Source of the DNA: Acanthosoma haemorrhoidale
Taxonomy: Eukaryota; Arthropoda; Insecta; Hemiptera; Acanthosomatidae
Length of the DNA: 64,000 bases
Assembly (NCBI GenBank): GCA_930367205.1
Contig: OV884015.1
Location: forward strand, 3,224,001 to 3,288,000
Reading direction: 5' to 3'
Part shown: in pieces, positions 1 to 11,584 of the stretch
Position numbering within the stretch: position 1 is the stretch's first letter
Layout of the letters: each line of letters starts with the position of its first letter
Translations under genes and position numbers: made by a program
The notes under the pieces: model-generated
The model's input: the letters and a program-made list of their open reading frames with translations, nothing else
Told to the model about the DNA's origin: nothing
Databases searched by the model: none

Positions 1-3000
1 AAAAAGTAGTGTGAAATGGAAATTAAAAGCGTTTAACGATTTTTTTTAAATAATGGAACGGTTGCAGATATAGCGGAAGTGCTTATCTGTTTGATTGATT
101 ATTGTAATCTCTGCGATTATTGACGCCATTTTGCAGCCGTAATTAAAAGATACCTTTAGACAGCTGTCGAAGCCACAGCAAATATTTCCTTATGACGGAA
201 TTTGTGATAAAGTCAGATAGCTTCTGCTGTCTGGCTGCTACTGGATATTTGTGAACAATAAATGTTGGTAGGTGTTTGAGCTGGTTGTACCCAAACTGTA
301 TATATTCATGAAATTGAATTCAAACAACTATTTACGATCAAAGATGAGTAAAAATTAAAATGAAATATGGTCATGGTTTGCTTACAAAAAATTAAAACAG
401 TTCGCGTAAGGATACCCATCGGCTGAAATGCAAACTTGTGGTTCAAATTCTGCCGACGCCGGTTAGCATGCCTCCCTGCAGCTTATACCTCTTTGGAACA
501 GCTGACGCATTCCTGATCGACATTACAAAAACCGAAATAACCTCTCTCAGGTGTGGTACTCCTGGGAGGGGGGGATTGGGTGTAGCTCCCTCGGTGGTCT
601 CGTGATTTCTTATTTTGTTTATTTAACCCTCAGCGGATAACAGTCCACATCCTCCCGACGCCAGAGCAGATTTATTTTCATTTAGCTGTTTACCTGGAAG
701 TCCTTTTCACTTTTGAATCCGACACCGTCCCTGTATTATTTTTCCTTCCTCCGCCGGCATCAGGTTTCCATTCAGTTGATGACTTTTTGTTTGAGTTTTT
801 TAATTATTTTTGGAAGGGTCACCTTCATTCGTGAGCGATATTCATCCGCTCCTGGCCTAGCCATTCATGGTTTGAAAATGATGAGCCAGAAAGAACAAGT
901 CAAACGCGCGAACTCCCCTAGGCATCTACATCAAATGTTATCGGGATGTATCCACTTAAAGACCCCGCTTTCTTGCACCATAAACCCTCGGATTCCGCAT
1001 ACGGTTGACTGGGAGTTACGCGGCAGCCCCCGCGTAATCTGCCCCTCGGAACAGAATTCGGTTAAGGAGCGTTCTTCGGAACGGCAGACTGTTAGGGTGC
1101 ATAAAGGCCGACAGCAAACAACATAAAGCAAATTGTGGTATTAGATTTTTATGCAAGGAAGGAAATGGGATGAAGGAGGGGGTGAAATGGAACAGTGTGA
1201 ATATGTGGGGGAGATATCCGAGATGAAGAGACACAGGTAATATCGGCTAAGTAGACTATCTCCCAGTTATGGTGATAACTCCAGGGGGTGGTAGTCGTAA
1301 AGGGGCCGGCGCTCGCCCAATCAGCTCTATTTACACTTGTACTCTGACGGACTGATTAGGTCGGCACTTCCTCCCACTCTTGGGATGAGGTTCAGCCAAG
1401 TCTTAGCAGGGTCGGGTCATTACAGTGGACAGTATCACGCTCCCATTCCCGGGCTGTAGGGTTGTATTAATCACTAACGACTGGAGGTAGAGGCTCGACT
1501 TTCAAACAGGTGTATCTCTGGGTGTGTTAGAGTGGTGGAAGTGAGAATACAGTTTTGTAGAAAACTTTTTCTCAAGTCAAAGTTGATAAATTAATACTAA
1601 TAAGATATTAAGAAACTTTTTTTTTTTCTGCAACAAAATGTTAGTGTATTCAACCTGGGAAACAAAAAGTTTTTCAAGCTCCCAGAGTATTTTGGACACT
1701 TACATCGTTTACCAAGGTTGTTGTTTAGTAGTTTAAACGCAAAGAAAAATAAGCCATTTTTTTTGTTTTTAATGCGTTTTCCATTTCCAGGCCTTAAATA
1801 CTTACTATATCTGACCAATAATTTAATGAATAACAAACAGTACCCCCCCCCCCGAGTCTTAATCCAAAAAAAAATTAAATATATTTTAAAAAAATGAAGT
1901 GGTAATAGTCATCGAAATTCTTTCATTGACTCGTCCTATAGAAAATTTCAATTACAATTAAATGCCTATTATCACTATTATGTAGATAAACATCGATTTC
2001 ATTTCCGATTTTACAGAAGTAGTTTAGTGGTTTTATAAATATGTGCAATATGTCAGAACTTTGTTGTAATGTACTTACATGGTACTATCCAGGTCTGTAA
2101 CCACGAAGGAGGTTATTCTTCACGATTTAAGCGGACTATAGTCGGGCAGAGGGGAGGTGGGGGAGCTCATCAGTATACATTCCTTACAGTGGCCATCAAT
2201 AATATCCTAATAGCTGAGGCTGCATCCACAAAGGTAAATGCAATTAGTCCGAGGTGCTCCCTTCCAATTTATCTCTACAACTTCAAATCTCCAGCGCAAC
2301 TTGCGAATCCTCGTTGTGGCTACAGACATGATCCGATGCCAATAATAAAAAGTATTCAGGGTTTGGACCCCGAGACGACCGCAAGTTATTTCCAAAACTG
2401 CAACTCATTGGTTGTTGTAATAATCAACTCCAGTATATCGCCCGCAATTCTAAATATGCTTAGCTAACAATTGAAGAATGAATAATGTATACATTCTTAC
2501 ATGTGGGTTGACCTCGACTTGGGAATTTAAGGTAAAAATTAAAATAATCAAGTCCGTCGTTTATTGACCGTTAGAAAGACAGCTTTTAGGGACAAGCAAT
2601 AACCCTTTGGGTGGGGGAGCAAGCCTTTGAGGAGGCGTTAGGATCACATGGGAGCTCGGTTGAATGAAATGTTTAAAAATATTCCTTGATACATGGGATC
2701 AGAAGCTAAAGACACCAGGCCCTAATGAAGAGTGGCTGGGCCCAGGAATGTGAGAAGTAAGCGGTAGGACGAGGCACTGGGTTAAAGGAACATGGCTTCA
2801 CGAATCTAACTAACTGGAGATGCCAAGGTCTTGGTCTGGACTTGCCACCTTTAGAAGATTTGGATCTATGTTTTTAAAACATAGTTATTAACAGTTACCT
2901 AGTAACTTATTTTTCACCATTTTCATCCATATTTCAATTTCATTTCACTTAACCATTTTAATAAAGCGTACTGTATTGTAACATTTCATTCAATATACAT

Positions 3001-3539
3001 GACATTCCTTTTATTCTCTAACACGTAAATTTATTAAGATAATGATTTATTAAGATTACCTTGGGTTAGAGACAATTGGAACAAATGATAAATTAATTGA
3101 ATATTTCGAGCTAAGTACAATTTTCTGTAACTTTGTGCTAATGCAATACCCTCAGGAGTTGATAGAGGAATCAGCTCTGCCGTTGTTGAATAGATAGATG
3201 GCATCTGGTTAAATTAAATATTTCATTTATTCAACTGGAGCGTTGCGGGTATGTGAGGTAAGTGTTATAAAGGATACCTATATCTGTAGAAAAGACAGAT
3301 CCTTTATATTTCCTTACAGTTTTTGTATTTGGATACAGTTTAATATAGTAATAAATATCGGTAGGCAAGTAAGGATGAGAATAAAAATAAAAACCCTCAT
3401 ACTTTGTAGGAATGAGAAGAGGAAAGGAGAACTAACAAGTTGTATTCATGTGAGTTTGGAGAAGATATTATGAATTCCATTCCGGTGTGACTGTGGCACT
3501 ATTGCCTATGACCGGAAGGCCTCAAACATACTTTTTGTC

Positions 3540-3830
3540 AGTATAAATATAGGCAGGGGTAGTTTGAAGACACGGATCACTGGTCGCAAATTGAATCGGA
3601 TCAGACCGAGGAGGGGCCCGTACTTTTTGGTTTTCCATATTCGGCCGACTGCGGGAGATAGTGGCGGAGGATCGAATATCGTAAAGTTGTTCCTTATTCC
3701 GGTGGATAATGGGGGGGGATACTCTTCGGTATCGGAAAATCATGATGCCGTGGGGGGGTATCTGGGGGAAATAGGCCATTGACTCGGATTTGGCTCCGCA
3801 CCCTCGCCCTCTCATCGATAACGGTGAGTG
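3540..3830. promoter_or_regulatory. GC-balanced island in dac intron, candidate cis-regulatory element
   Basis: A block of about 290 bp, noticeably richer in G and C than its AT-rich flanks and free of tandem repeats. It is open in part on both strands, but neither reading gives a recognisable domain. Composition contrast is the only evidence; I cannot test conservation. Alternatives are a chance fluctuation or an old mobile element. Confidence 0.18.
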
Positions 3831-5480
3831 TCGTATTCAGCAGCTAACCACTCCTCGACCTGTCTCTCTGCAATGGAAGTCAACACTAATTCATTGAAAC
3901 CAAAGCTCGCGGATGCTTAGCTTCCTTCGGCGTATGCTGTCTTTTCAAAAAACTCTTCGACTTCTGAATAAATGTGCTTCAGCATATTGTCATGTCTATA
4001 CTAGATTTTTGTGTCATATTCTGGTTATCGGGATGTATCCACATAAATTCGTATGTATACATATGTATTTATATATATATGTGCCTCCAGCCTGCCACGC
4101 GAGCATACGTACAAATGTCTTTGTGACGGCAAATTACTATAAATCACAAATTAATACATTAAGTTAGTAATGTGCTAATAGATATTGATTTCTATAAATG
4201 AAATTAAAATAAAAGCAAGCTTGATAGCAATGAATGTTAAATATTTGTATAAATCAAGTTCACAATTATCTACTTATAAATCCACAATAGCATACTTTTA
4301 AACAATTCATAATAAATAACCTAATAAATATTTGTTAGTGTATTATATGAATCAAGATGATCGAGAAAAAAAAACCACAATAATTTAGTTAGAGAATGTT
4401 TATACTTGATTTTTAAAGCATTTACCACATCTGAAGTGTTCATTTCTATAATAACGCTAAAAAGGGTATAATGTTCATTTAAATGCTTATATATTCTAGA
4501 GATTGGGATGAGATATTGTAGTTAGCTTATGGATTCAATAGATATATTATTTTATTTAAGTTTATTAATTTTATTACGTATTTCCCTCATCATTGTAAAC
4601 GTTGTCCTTGGTCTATTAAAATGATTAACAAGTTGCAAAATATTAAAAACCACTTGAGGTTTGTTTAGATGAAACGAGTGGTTCAACTGAAAGTTATCTT
4701 TTCAATACATTATGCATTCGCTTTCGAGTTAAAATGGTTTGATTCTGGGCAGAAGGTGGGGGTGGGGGCAACCATGTGGCTCACGAGCGCTAAAACACTG
4801 AACTAATAAACACAGGAGGCTTGGAATAGTCTGCGCGACTGACTTCTACTCTACCCATTCGTCTCTCCATTAAGTCCCTTACTTAATTCTCAAGTAACTT
4901 TTGTCGGACTTATAATTAGCATATTCAAATATGTACCTATAGGAAGCATATGCTGCAAGTATAATATAGGAATTACTTTTCTCGTTTAATAAATAATAAA
5001 TGTGTAGTTAACTGTAATAAAATAAAACTTTTCGTCTCATATGTTGCTGGACTGTTACTTGAGAGATCTCGTGTTTAAAAAATGATCTGGTTTGAAAAAT
5101 AACGAAATGAAACCAATTTTCATGTTTTACCGTTCTGAAAGTCAGCACATTTTAGCTCTTGGTCCCTCCTAGTAACAGGTTCCACGTATCTCAATAATGT
5201 CTATTACTTTTTTCCTTCTTATTTCTTATATTTTCAAACTTTAGAGCTTTGGGAAAAATCTCTTGTAGAAAGCACTGTACAATTTCAAACTGTACACATT
5301 TATGGGACCCATGTACCATATTACCACATTTGTATTGTAACAATTAATTGCTATTATGGCTCGAAGTAAGGGGATCTTAATAAAATTTTAAGAAATTTTG
5401 GAAAAGTACAGATACTTGACTACATGAATGAGTATAAGATTTTTTAAGGTTCTATGTTGGCTAAAATGTGAAGTCACGTT

Positions 5481-5550
5481 ATCCCATGCCGTCTCAAACT
5501 AGGACCTGATACTCTGGCGTCCATAGTATGCCGAACCGTTCTCTCTAACT
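5481..5550 (-). repeat. Possible tRNA-derived (SINE-like) fragment
   Basis: Read on the - strand, this segment has an A-box-like start (TTAGAGAGAACGG). A 5 bp inverted pair (ATACT/AGTAT) follows, placed roughly where an anticodon stem would be, then a degenerate B-box (AGTTTGAGACG, about 7 of 11 consensus positions). The stem loop is too long for a functional tRNA. If real, it is a decayed tRNA pseudogene or SINE head. I see no second copy in the window. Confidence 0.18.
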
Positions 5551-5759
5551 AAATATTATGAAAGCCTAACATCTCTCCTTCATTAATATCAGATGAATTC
5601 CTAACGAACTTTTCTACTTTATTAAGTACACATTTTTTATTATGTACATATTTTTCTGGAATTTCTCCCCATGGTAAACCATGCCTTCTTTCCACTTTGG
5701 TTACTAATATGGATAGTTAAAAGACAAAAGTCTTTTCAAAAGACAAAAAACTAAACTAC

Positions 5760-5990
5760 CCTTTCCTAGCCCGTAGGGGATGACTAGATACGATCAAAGA
5801 CCAGCGCCTCAGATGAAAGAGGCCGTCTCTCGGGCACGTCCGACCAATGGGAGCAGGGCTCGAGCCGTGGACGGACCAATGGGAACGTAGAAGACACTTT
5901 TGTTAGCCCCCACCCCTGCCTTTGTGGCGGCTAATTAGGCCCGAGGACAAAGCGAGAGGGTGACCGCGATTGTCTATTGTCAGCCGGGAA
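5760..5990. promoter_or_regulatory. GC-rich island with paired CCAAT motifs
   Basis: The most GC-rich block in the first 10 kb. It carries two near-identical 13-mers centred on CCAAT (5844-5848 and 5876-5880), each followed by GGGA and spaced 32 bp apart, about three helical turns. A Sox-like ATTGT motif (TCTATTGTCA) lies near 5975. Paired CCAAT boxes are typical of NF-Y-dependent promoters and enhancers. No TATA-Inr pair or recognisable downstream coding exon is visible, so an intronic enhancer is as likely as an internal promoter. Confidence 0.28.
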
Positions 5991-6984
5991 ACCTTTCAAA
6001 ACTATATATCGACTTTTTTTTTATATCGAGCTAACGGTATCGAGTATTTGTAATTAGCCGCTCTATTATCGCAGTGTTGTTCTCTTCGGATATTCAATCA
6101 CTATTTAATTTAAAACGTATTTCTACCGACAAAAGAGTTGGGGAGCTCCTACAAAGAAAAAATCGATATCTAGATATTTATAAGTGGAGATACAAAGAAG
6201 TAATTGTAGAAGCCAAACTGTCCGGGTCGCGAGCAGGCAACACTTTTCCAACAGGGGGTGCTCGCCAAGAAACCCCAAAAGGAGTCATCTACTTCTCTCT
6301 ATTGGACTATTCATCTTCTGCTACGGGCCAGTCTCACGTAGGCTGTAACATTTTTTTCTCTTTTCTTAATGTTTATGATCAAAGTTTAAAGCAATTAATA
6401 AAGTTTATTGGGGAAAAAAATTCCCGACGACTTGCCCACTAATTTAAAGTTTAAAAACATTTTTCTTTTATGTTTTTATTTTTTCACTTCAGATGAAGAG
6501 CTAATTTCCCTTTAAAGGTATGACCTTGTTACGTAAGACAGTTGAAAAAGATTTAATGAACTGATCAACTGTCGATGGCTAAATATATATGTATATATAT
6601 ATATATTCAATTAGAGACAACATTTCTGCATGCTATCTATGCCTGCGTCAGGATCTCATCATACAATAGAAAACGTGTATTTGTTTGTTTGACACATACT
6701 TACCTAGCGTGAGCCTTAACTGTGTACGCCAAACAACTTCTCATCATACAGCCGAAATCCGTAGCACAAAAAATAAACTTGTACATTTCATCTCAAAAAT
6801 AAACAGCAATTTTGAACAATTCGTCAACATAGTCCTCCTTTAGCCCGGAGCTTCTCTGTTATTGTGATAATATCGGATCCGATCTAATAGCCCCCCTTCC
6901 TGCCTTTAGTACGTGGCAGCCCTAAGCTAAAAAATAATAACTATTAGCTATGCATGTAATTAACTAGCCTTTTGAAATAATAAA

Positions 6985-7125
6985 TTCATACTTGAGCCGC
7001 CCGTATGCTAATACAGCGGCAATGGTCGCCGGGAGCAGCCATGTTGTTGATAATTGCTGCCATCAGCAGAGAATGATGGAGTAATTCCGCCTCTTGGGGG
7101 ATCTCGTCTTGCTGCACGTGTGATT
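6985..7125. promoter_or_regulatory. Small GC-balanced island with homeodomain-like core, candidate enhancer
   Basis: About 140 bp of unique, non-repetitive DNA between AT-rich flanks, with a GATAATTGC core at about 7058 and several GCCAT or GCAGC words. It resembles conserved noncoding elements in composition only. Low confidence. Confidence 0.15.
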
Positions 7126-7367
7126 GGGTTAAAGCGTATGTGCTCTTATTGCGTTAGTGTGTCCTCCACTACGGAGATCTTCACTTATTAGCAAAGCGAA
7201 TTTTCATCCAATTTTCATCCACTCTCACTCATCAAGCAAAGGAGGTGAGAACTCAAATGTATCAGTACTCACACAATTGAATTTCACTTAGTGTTGAGAA
7301 CGCACCGGCGCCGACTTAAAAATGATTAATTAAGAGTGCCCTCTTATATTTTTCATTAAGTTTTTTT

Positions 7368-8324
7368 TTATTTTTCCCCCCCCTAAACCCCTTGAATTTA
7401 ATGCAATGTGAAAAATATGATCAAAATAATTAACAAATTTTCTCCTCTTTCTGCTATGCGCAGATGCATTTGAAGGAGGTTGGGTTACATAAAATCAGAT
7501 TGAAGTTAATAGGAAAATAACATGAATAACAATCTAGGTGATGGGGCTCACCTTCAGTTTAATATGTGGGAGAAAAACTTACATACTAAAACCTAAACCT
7601 AGAGCCTAAGACTAAAGCGTTCCAGTCGCGACAGCGTCCTGCCATCGATGGGGGAACGGAGCGGGGGTTATCGTGTTAAATACCGGGTTTGTCAAGTAAT
7701 GCAGGGAGTCGAAAAATTTGATATGTCTACGTTGAATTCATCCGCCGTAGGCAGCTCAAAGATCTCGTGAAGCTCACTGTTGCTCCGCTGCTCGAATGAA
7801 GTACCTCTGACCACTTTCATCAGTATACCGTTTTGGAATTGTTGGAGTCGCCGAGCTGTCGTATACGTCAGATACGAAAAAGCGGTGCACCATACAGCAG
7901 AGTGGGCCTGAGTATGCTCTTGTAGATCAATAGCTTGAGATGCATTATTCACGATAATAAATGGTTGTAGTGATAATTTTATGAAAATTTATGTTATTAA
8001 TACTAAATAAAGCAGAACAGTATATATGCCGTAACTGTGCTCCGAAAAAAAAGACCGCGTTACCTTTATAGAACCTTTTTGGATCCATCCAGATCAAATC
8101 TTTCTTATAAAGCTATTCTGTCTTTTTTCGCCAAATGCTCTGTTTTTCTCCACGCTCAAATAACTCAAGCAAGAGCACAGTCCTACCGGCTTAAGCTAAA
8201 TTGAATCTTATGACATCGCCAAATTTATCTCTGCATCTCAAACTGGGGATCTAAATAAGAATAAAAATAGATAGTTAAGTGTAATAGGAATTTGTAACAT
8301 TGGGATAGTAAACCAATAAGTTAG
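7368..8324 (-). mobile_element. Internally deleted non-LTR retrotransposon derivative, copy A
   Basis: A unit of about 957 bp repeated, inverted, at 30030-30985. On the - strand it has about 380 bp with no coding match, then an abrupt start of a reverse transcriptase thumb and C-terminal segment (7942 to 7692). Next come a 3' UTR with the hairpin GGTGA-GCCCCA-TCACC (around 7536-7553) and an A-rich end. The RT part begins exactly at the RLKLLIYKS motif, so most of ORF2 is missing. A frameshift in a T-run just after the YG motif of the thumb is shared with the other copy. Both copies therefore descend from an already defective master moved in trans. Confidence 0.72.
7692..7942 (-). pseudogene. 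Reverse transcriptase C-terminal fragment in copy A
   Basis: Encodes in two frames the end of a Jockey/CR1-group reverse transcriptase. The first part reads LKLLIYKSILRPTLLYGAP. After a one-base frameshift it continues through an LQQFQN motif and an LHEIFELPT motif to a TGA at 7694-7692. The matching intact reading at 10931-11584 has the equivalent LKLLLYKS, LQCFQN and IHEKFEVLT motifs in a single frame. There is no palm domain and no endonuclease, so it cannot be active. Confidence 0.65.
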
Positions 8325-8339
8325 CTGTCAGGAGTTTCT

Positions 8340-8415
8340 TAGCTGTCAGATAACGAAAAAGCGGTGCACCATACAGCAGAGTGGGCCTGAGCACGCTCTT
8401 GTAAATCAGTAGCTA
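8340..8415 (-). mobile_element. Short RT fragment of the same LINE family, abutting copy A
   Basis: About 70 bp nearly identical to the thumb-region segment of copies A and B (the stretch coding YKS..LRP.LLYG). It lies just beyond the 5' end of copy A, in the same orientation. An 11-base word, TTAGCTGTCAG, occurs at both 8321 and 8340 and frames the junction. This looks like a nested or rearranged insertion rather than an independent element. Confidence 0.55.
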
Positions 8416-10930
8416 GTAGTATCTTCATTAAGTTCTTTCACCTCCGTGTGGGCATCAACTTTTAACTCTAGCCAGTCCTAGAGCTGTTGTCTCAACTATA
8501 CAAACTATATTTATTAATTCACCATAACCCTTTATATCCCCTCAAGTATGGGATATACTAACAAGGTTATAGGAGGAAAGGTGAGGGTACGAATCTCAAG
8601 CGTAAAGACATGATTTTATTTCGTGAGATCTGAATGAAGTCAGCTGTCCCATCGTGATTAAAAGTGGTTAGTAACTTGGAAGAAATTTATAACAAAAATA
8701 AAAAAATAAATTATAGACTATTTATCATTTGACAAAGTGAACATTGTAGTTGCCAGAGAGCAGGAAAGTCACGAAGTACAAATTATTTTAACATTAACTA
8801 CAAGAAATAATTTCTGTTTCTATTTCGAAATGTGGCACAAGTGTTTTGGAAAATATGTTTTGCTAAAAAGAGTATTAAAGTGGACAAACAAATTATTCAG
8901 GTATTAAATATAATTGTTTAATCGGTTCCGTGTGTCTCGCCTACCTTAAACGGAGCCAGCCAATTAAAATATTTCGGTCTGTCAGAAGGAGACACAATTA
9001 TGCATAAAAGATGACTATAAAAATAACCGGCTGAGGGTGTTATGTTAATAGCCCTCCTAATCATGGATCATTTGGCGGGAAATCATGAATAGTATAACGA
9101 TTGTCCATGACGGACAAACAGGACCGGGAAGGACCCCCCTCAGGCGTGGTACCCAGGCACCCTACCAGAGGGCTCCCTGCTCCGAGGAAGTAAATAGTTC
9201 AAGCTGTTCGTCAAAACCAGTTCTTGGGAAGAGAAGTAGCATCCGAGCTCGATTATTGAGATTACCTGAGGCCGCGACATGTCCCGTCGCCAATTTTTCT
9301 CCAAATCTTCTGCCCCGATTTAATGATAGCTATCAAATGTTGTTTTTCTCTTCGCCTGTGCTTTTCATTTCCCCTTTATACTTTTTGAATAAATTAAAAA
9401 AATATTTAATGAGCCCGCCGGATTTACAAGTTTTTTTTTTCATCCGTCTCAAATACCGGAATAAAAAAAAATGTTTAATTTATGGAAATACGATAAACCT
9501 TTGGAGGATTTAATTATATGATTCAAACGACTTGTGTATTTTTAGAGGTAATTCCATTAATGGTGATGGCCTTTTGGAAATATCGGCATAATCTCAGAGA
9601 AATGGCGATTTGAATATTAAAAGAGAAAAACCAACCTATAATTTAACCCTGCCTACATTTGCAAACTGCACTTCATCGCTGCACCCCGTTTTTGTTTATT
9701 CAAATTTAAATTACCCATTTAATTCAAGTCACTTCATTCCAATTGATTTTTTATGTAAGGTTATACATGAAATTTTCGGAAGTACTCATTTATATTTAGG
9801 AGTTGGAAATAGACAATTTAACTTAAGTTCTAGTATGAAATTTTAAATATAATTATTTTGGTTCTTTATCAGGATTTTTTTCTTAGCGTTAATTTAGATA
9901 TTGCTACAAAAATATCGATTGTTTTTCTGTTAAGAAGGTAGTGGAGGAACCACTTAATAGTTGCGATTGCAGTTGTATTGATGTGCACTCGAAAGCAGTG
10001 GTTCTCTTTTTCACAGATATTCCTGTCGTTACATTGTCCAATGCTGGAATCGAATAGAACTTGTAAAGCTATATTTAATGTACAAGAAGAGTTCCAATTT
10101 TCTGTGGTTATGGTACAATAAGTGAGGCAATGGGTTCCGTACCTTGGGCTGGTTAGCTTATGTATTCTGCTGTATTGTATCCTATACCATATAAAATACA
10201 GCTAATACAATGTATAAGTGCCAGATTCTAATCTGGACCGGCCATAGCCTAGACACGACATATAGCTGGAAGGACGTGTGAATACACAAGACCACCCACA
10301 CTCCTTTGTCTCCAGCTAATTATGTAAATCCATTATGTGTGTCTGTGCTGTCTTTTGAATAATTTCTTTAAACGGCTTGGAAACTCTGCTATCTCTATCT
10401 CTGTTCATAATGTCAATCAATATCTCCAGATAACAGACCGTTCCTATCTCATGTGTTTCATATTGTATTTAAATATCTCAGCAGCTTACCCCTAAAGCCA
10501 ACAGGCCTTTTGTCTCCTATCAGTGATATTAACCGAACAATGAGTCTTTTCGTCTTTACAATAAGCCAACAATTCTGTTTACTAATAAGGACACGAACAG
10601 CAGGTAACATCTTGAATTTTTAAATATGTGTCTTTAAAGTCGGCTGGAGTCTTACCGCCGAAGGCACGTTTCGCTACGAGATAAGGGACCGCCTTTGCTA
10701 ATAATGTCCCTCCGTATGTAATTTTCATGGGCCAAACAAAACCTTTCTATTGACCTTTGCCAAGGCTTTAACATGCCCTGGGAAACCTTCGTCTGTTCCA
10801 TCATTCCTTATCTATTCCGCAAACTACTTCGCACATCCGTAGTTTCATAAAGTCTGAAATTTTGATTGGTTACTCTTTCTTGTTCAATAAAGCTCATGCA
10901 GACAAATGAGTTAGCTAAAGGGTCTTGTAA
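8416..10930. other. Noncoding intronic DNA
   Basis: AT-rich, no recognisable gene. Open frames at 9085-9513 and 9610-9846 are low complexity (rich in Phe, Leu, Ser and Asn) with no domain. Confidence 0.5.
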
Positions 10931-11584
10931 CAGTTCACCGACAGGCAACGAGCTGTCCACATTCAGGTGAACCCGGCCAAAACTCAAGGGATCGTCTTCG
11001 CCTTCCAGCACGGGAAAAGAAAGCTTCCACCCAGCTTCAACATAGACGGGACTGGATACAAACTTTCCAACAGCATATGCTACCTAGACATTAACCTAGG
11101 CAGACACATGACGTTCGGCACACACCTGCAGAAGAAGCTGAAAAGAGTACGTAGGGCTTACTACTCTCTCCAGCATCTCATCACAAGCCCGGCTATATCC
11201 CTTCGGCTGAAACTGTTGTTATATAAGAGCGTCCTGAGGCCAGCCCTACTGTTTGGGACACCACTCTTCCGATTCCTACACACTAGCACCATAACTCGAC
11301 TCCAGTGCTTCCAGAACAACATCCTGCGCACGGCACTATGGCATACCCCTTTTCGTGATATGAAGGCTCCTGACATCCACGAAAAGTTCGAGGTCCTCAC
11401 CATCACTGAAGCCATCCAAAGAAGACACATCAAGTTCTTTGACTCGATGAAACATAGCCAAAACCCTCTGTTCCGAGACATGACACCTCCACCGCTACCG
11501 GCAAAATGGCAACTCTCAAGATCTGGTAAAGCAGACCAAATGGTGGACATCACGGCGCTTGGCCCACCAACAACAATCCTCTAA
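10931..11584 (+). pseudogene. Non-LTR retrotransposon reverse transcriptase, 5'-truncated remnant
   Basis: A continuous frame of about 218 codons from just after a TAA at 10928 to the TAA at 11582-11584. It covers the last part of the palm (VNPAKTQ, as follows the catalytic YADD box in Jockey/CR1-group elements), the YLDINLGRHMTF motif, the thumb (LRLKLLLYKSVLRPALLFG) and the C-terminal LQCFQNNIL..DIHEKF region. The YADD box itself, the fingers and the endonuclease are absent, and the upstream frame is interrupted by stops. It is a typical 5'-truncated LINE copy, with the frame still open in the retained part, which suggests a fairly recent insertion. It is related to, but clearly diverged from, the RT scraps at 7692-7942 and 30424-30673. 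No hairpin like theirs follows it. Confidence 0.75.

Noticed and set aside
421..480. B-box-like GGTTCAAATTC suggesting a tRNA or SINE
   Set aside because: No A box at proper spacing and no foldable cloverleaf.
713..1126. 137-codon + strand frame
   Set aside because: Overlapped by antisense frames of similar quality, no domain, no splice-site or promoter support.
6074..6442. 122-codon + strand frame starting near a GC-rich island
   Set aside because: Lacks an upstream core promoter with correct spacing and no family motif is recognisable. The first codon in the frame is not an ATG.
9085..9513. 142-codon + strand frame
   Set aside because: The second half is Phe/Leu/Lys-rich low complexity driven by AT content; no domain.
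10808..11011. - strand frame overlapping the RT remnant start
   Set aside because: Antisense shadow of the reverse transcriptase segment and its decayed upstream part.
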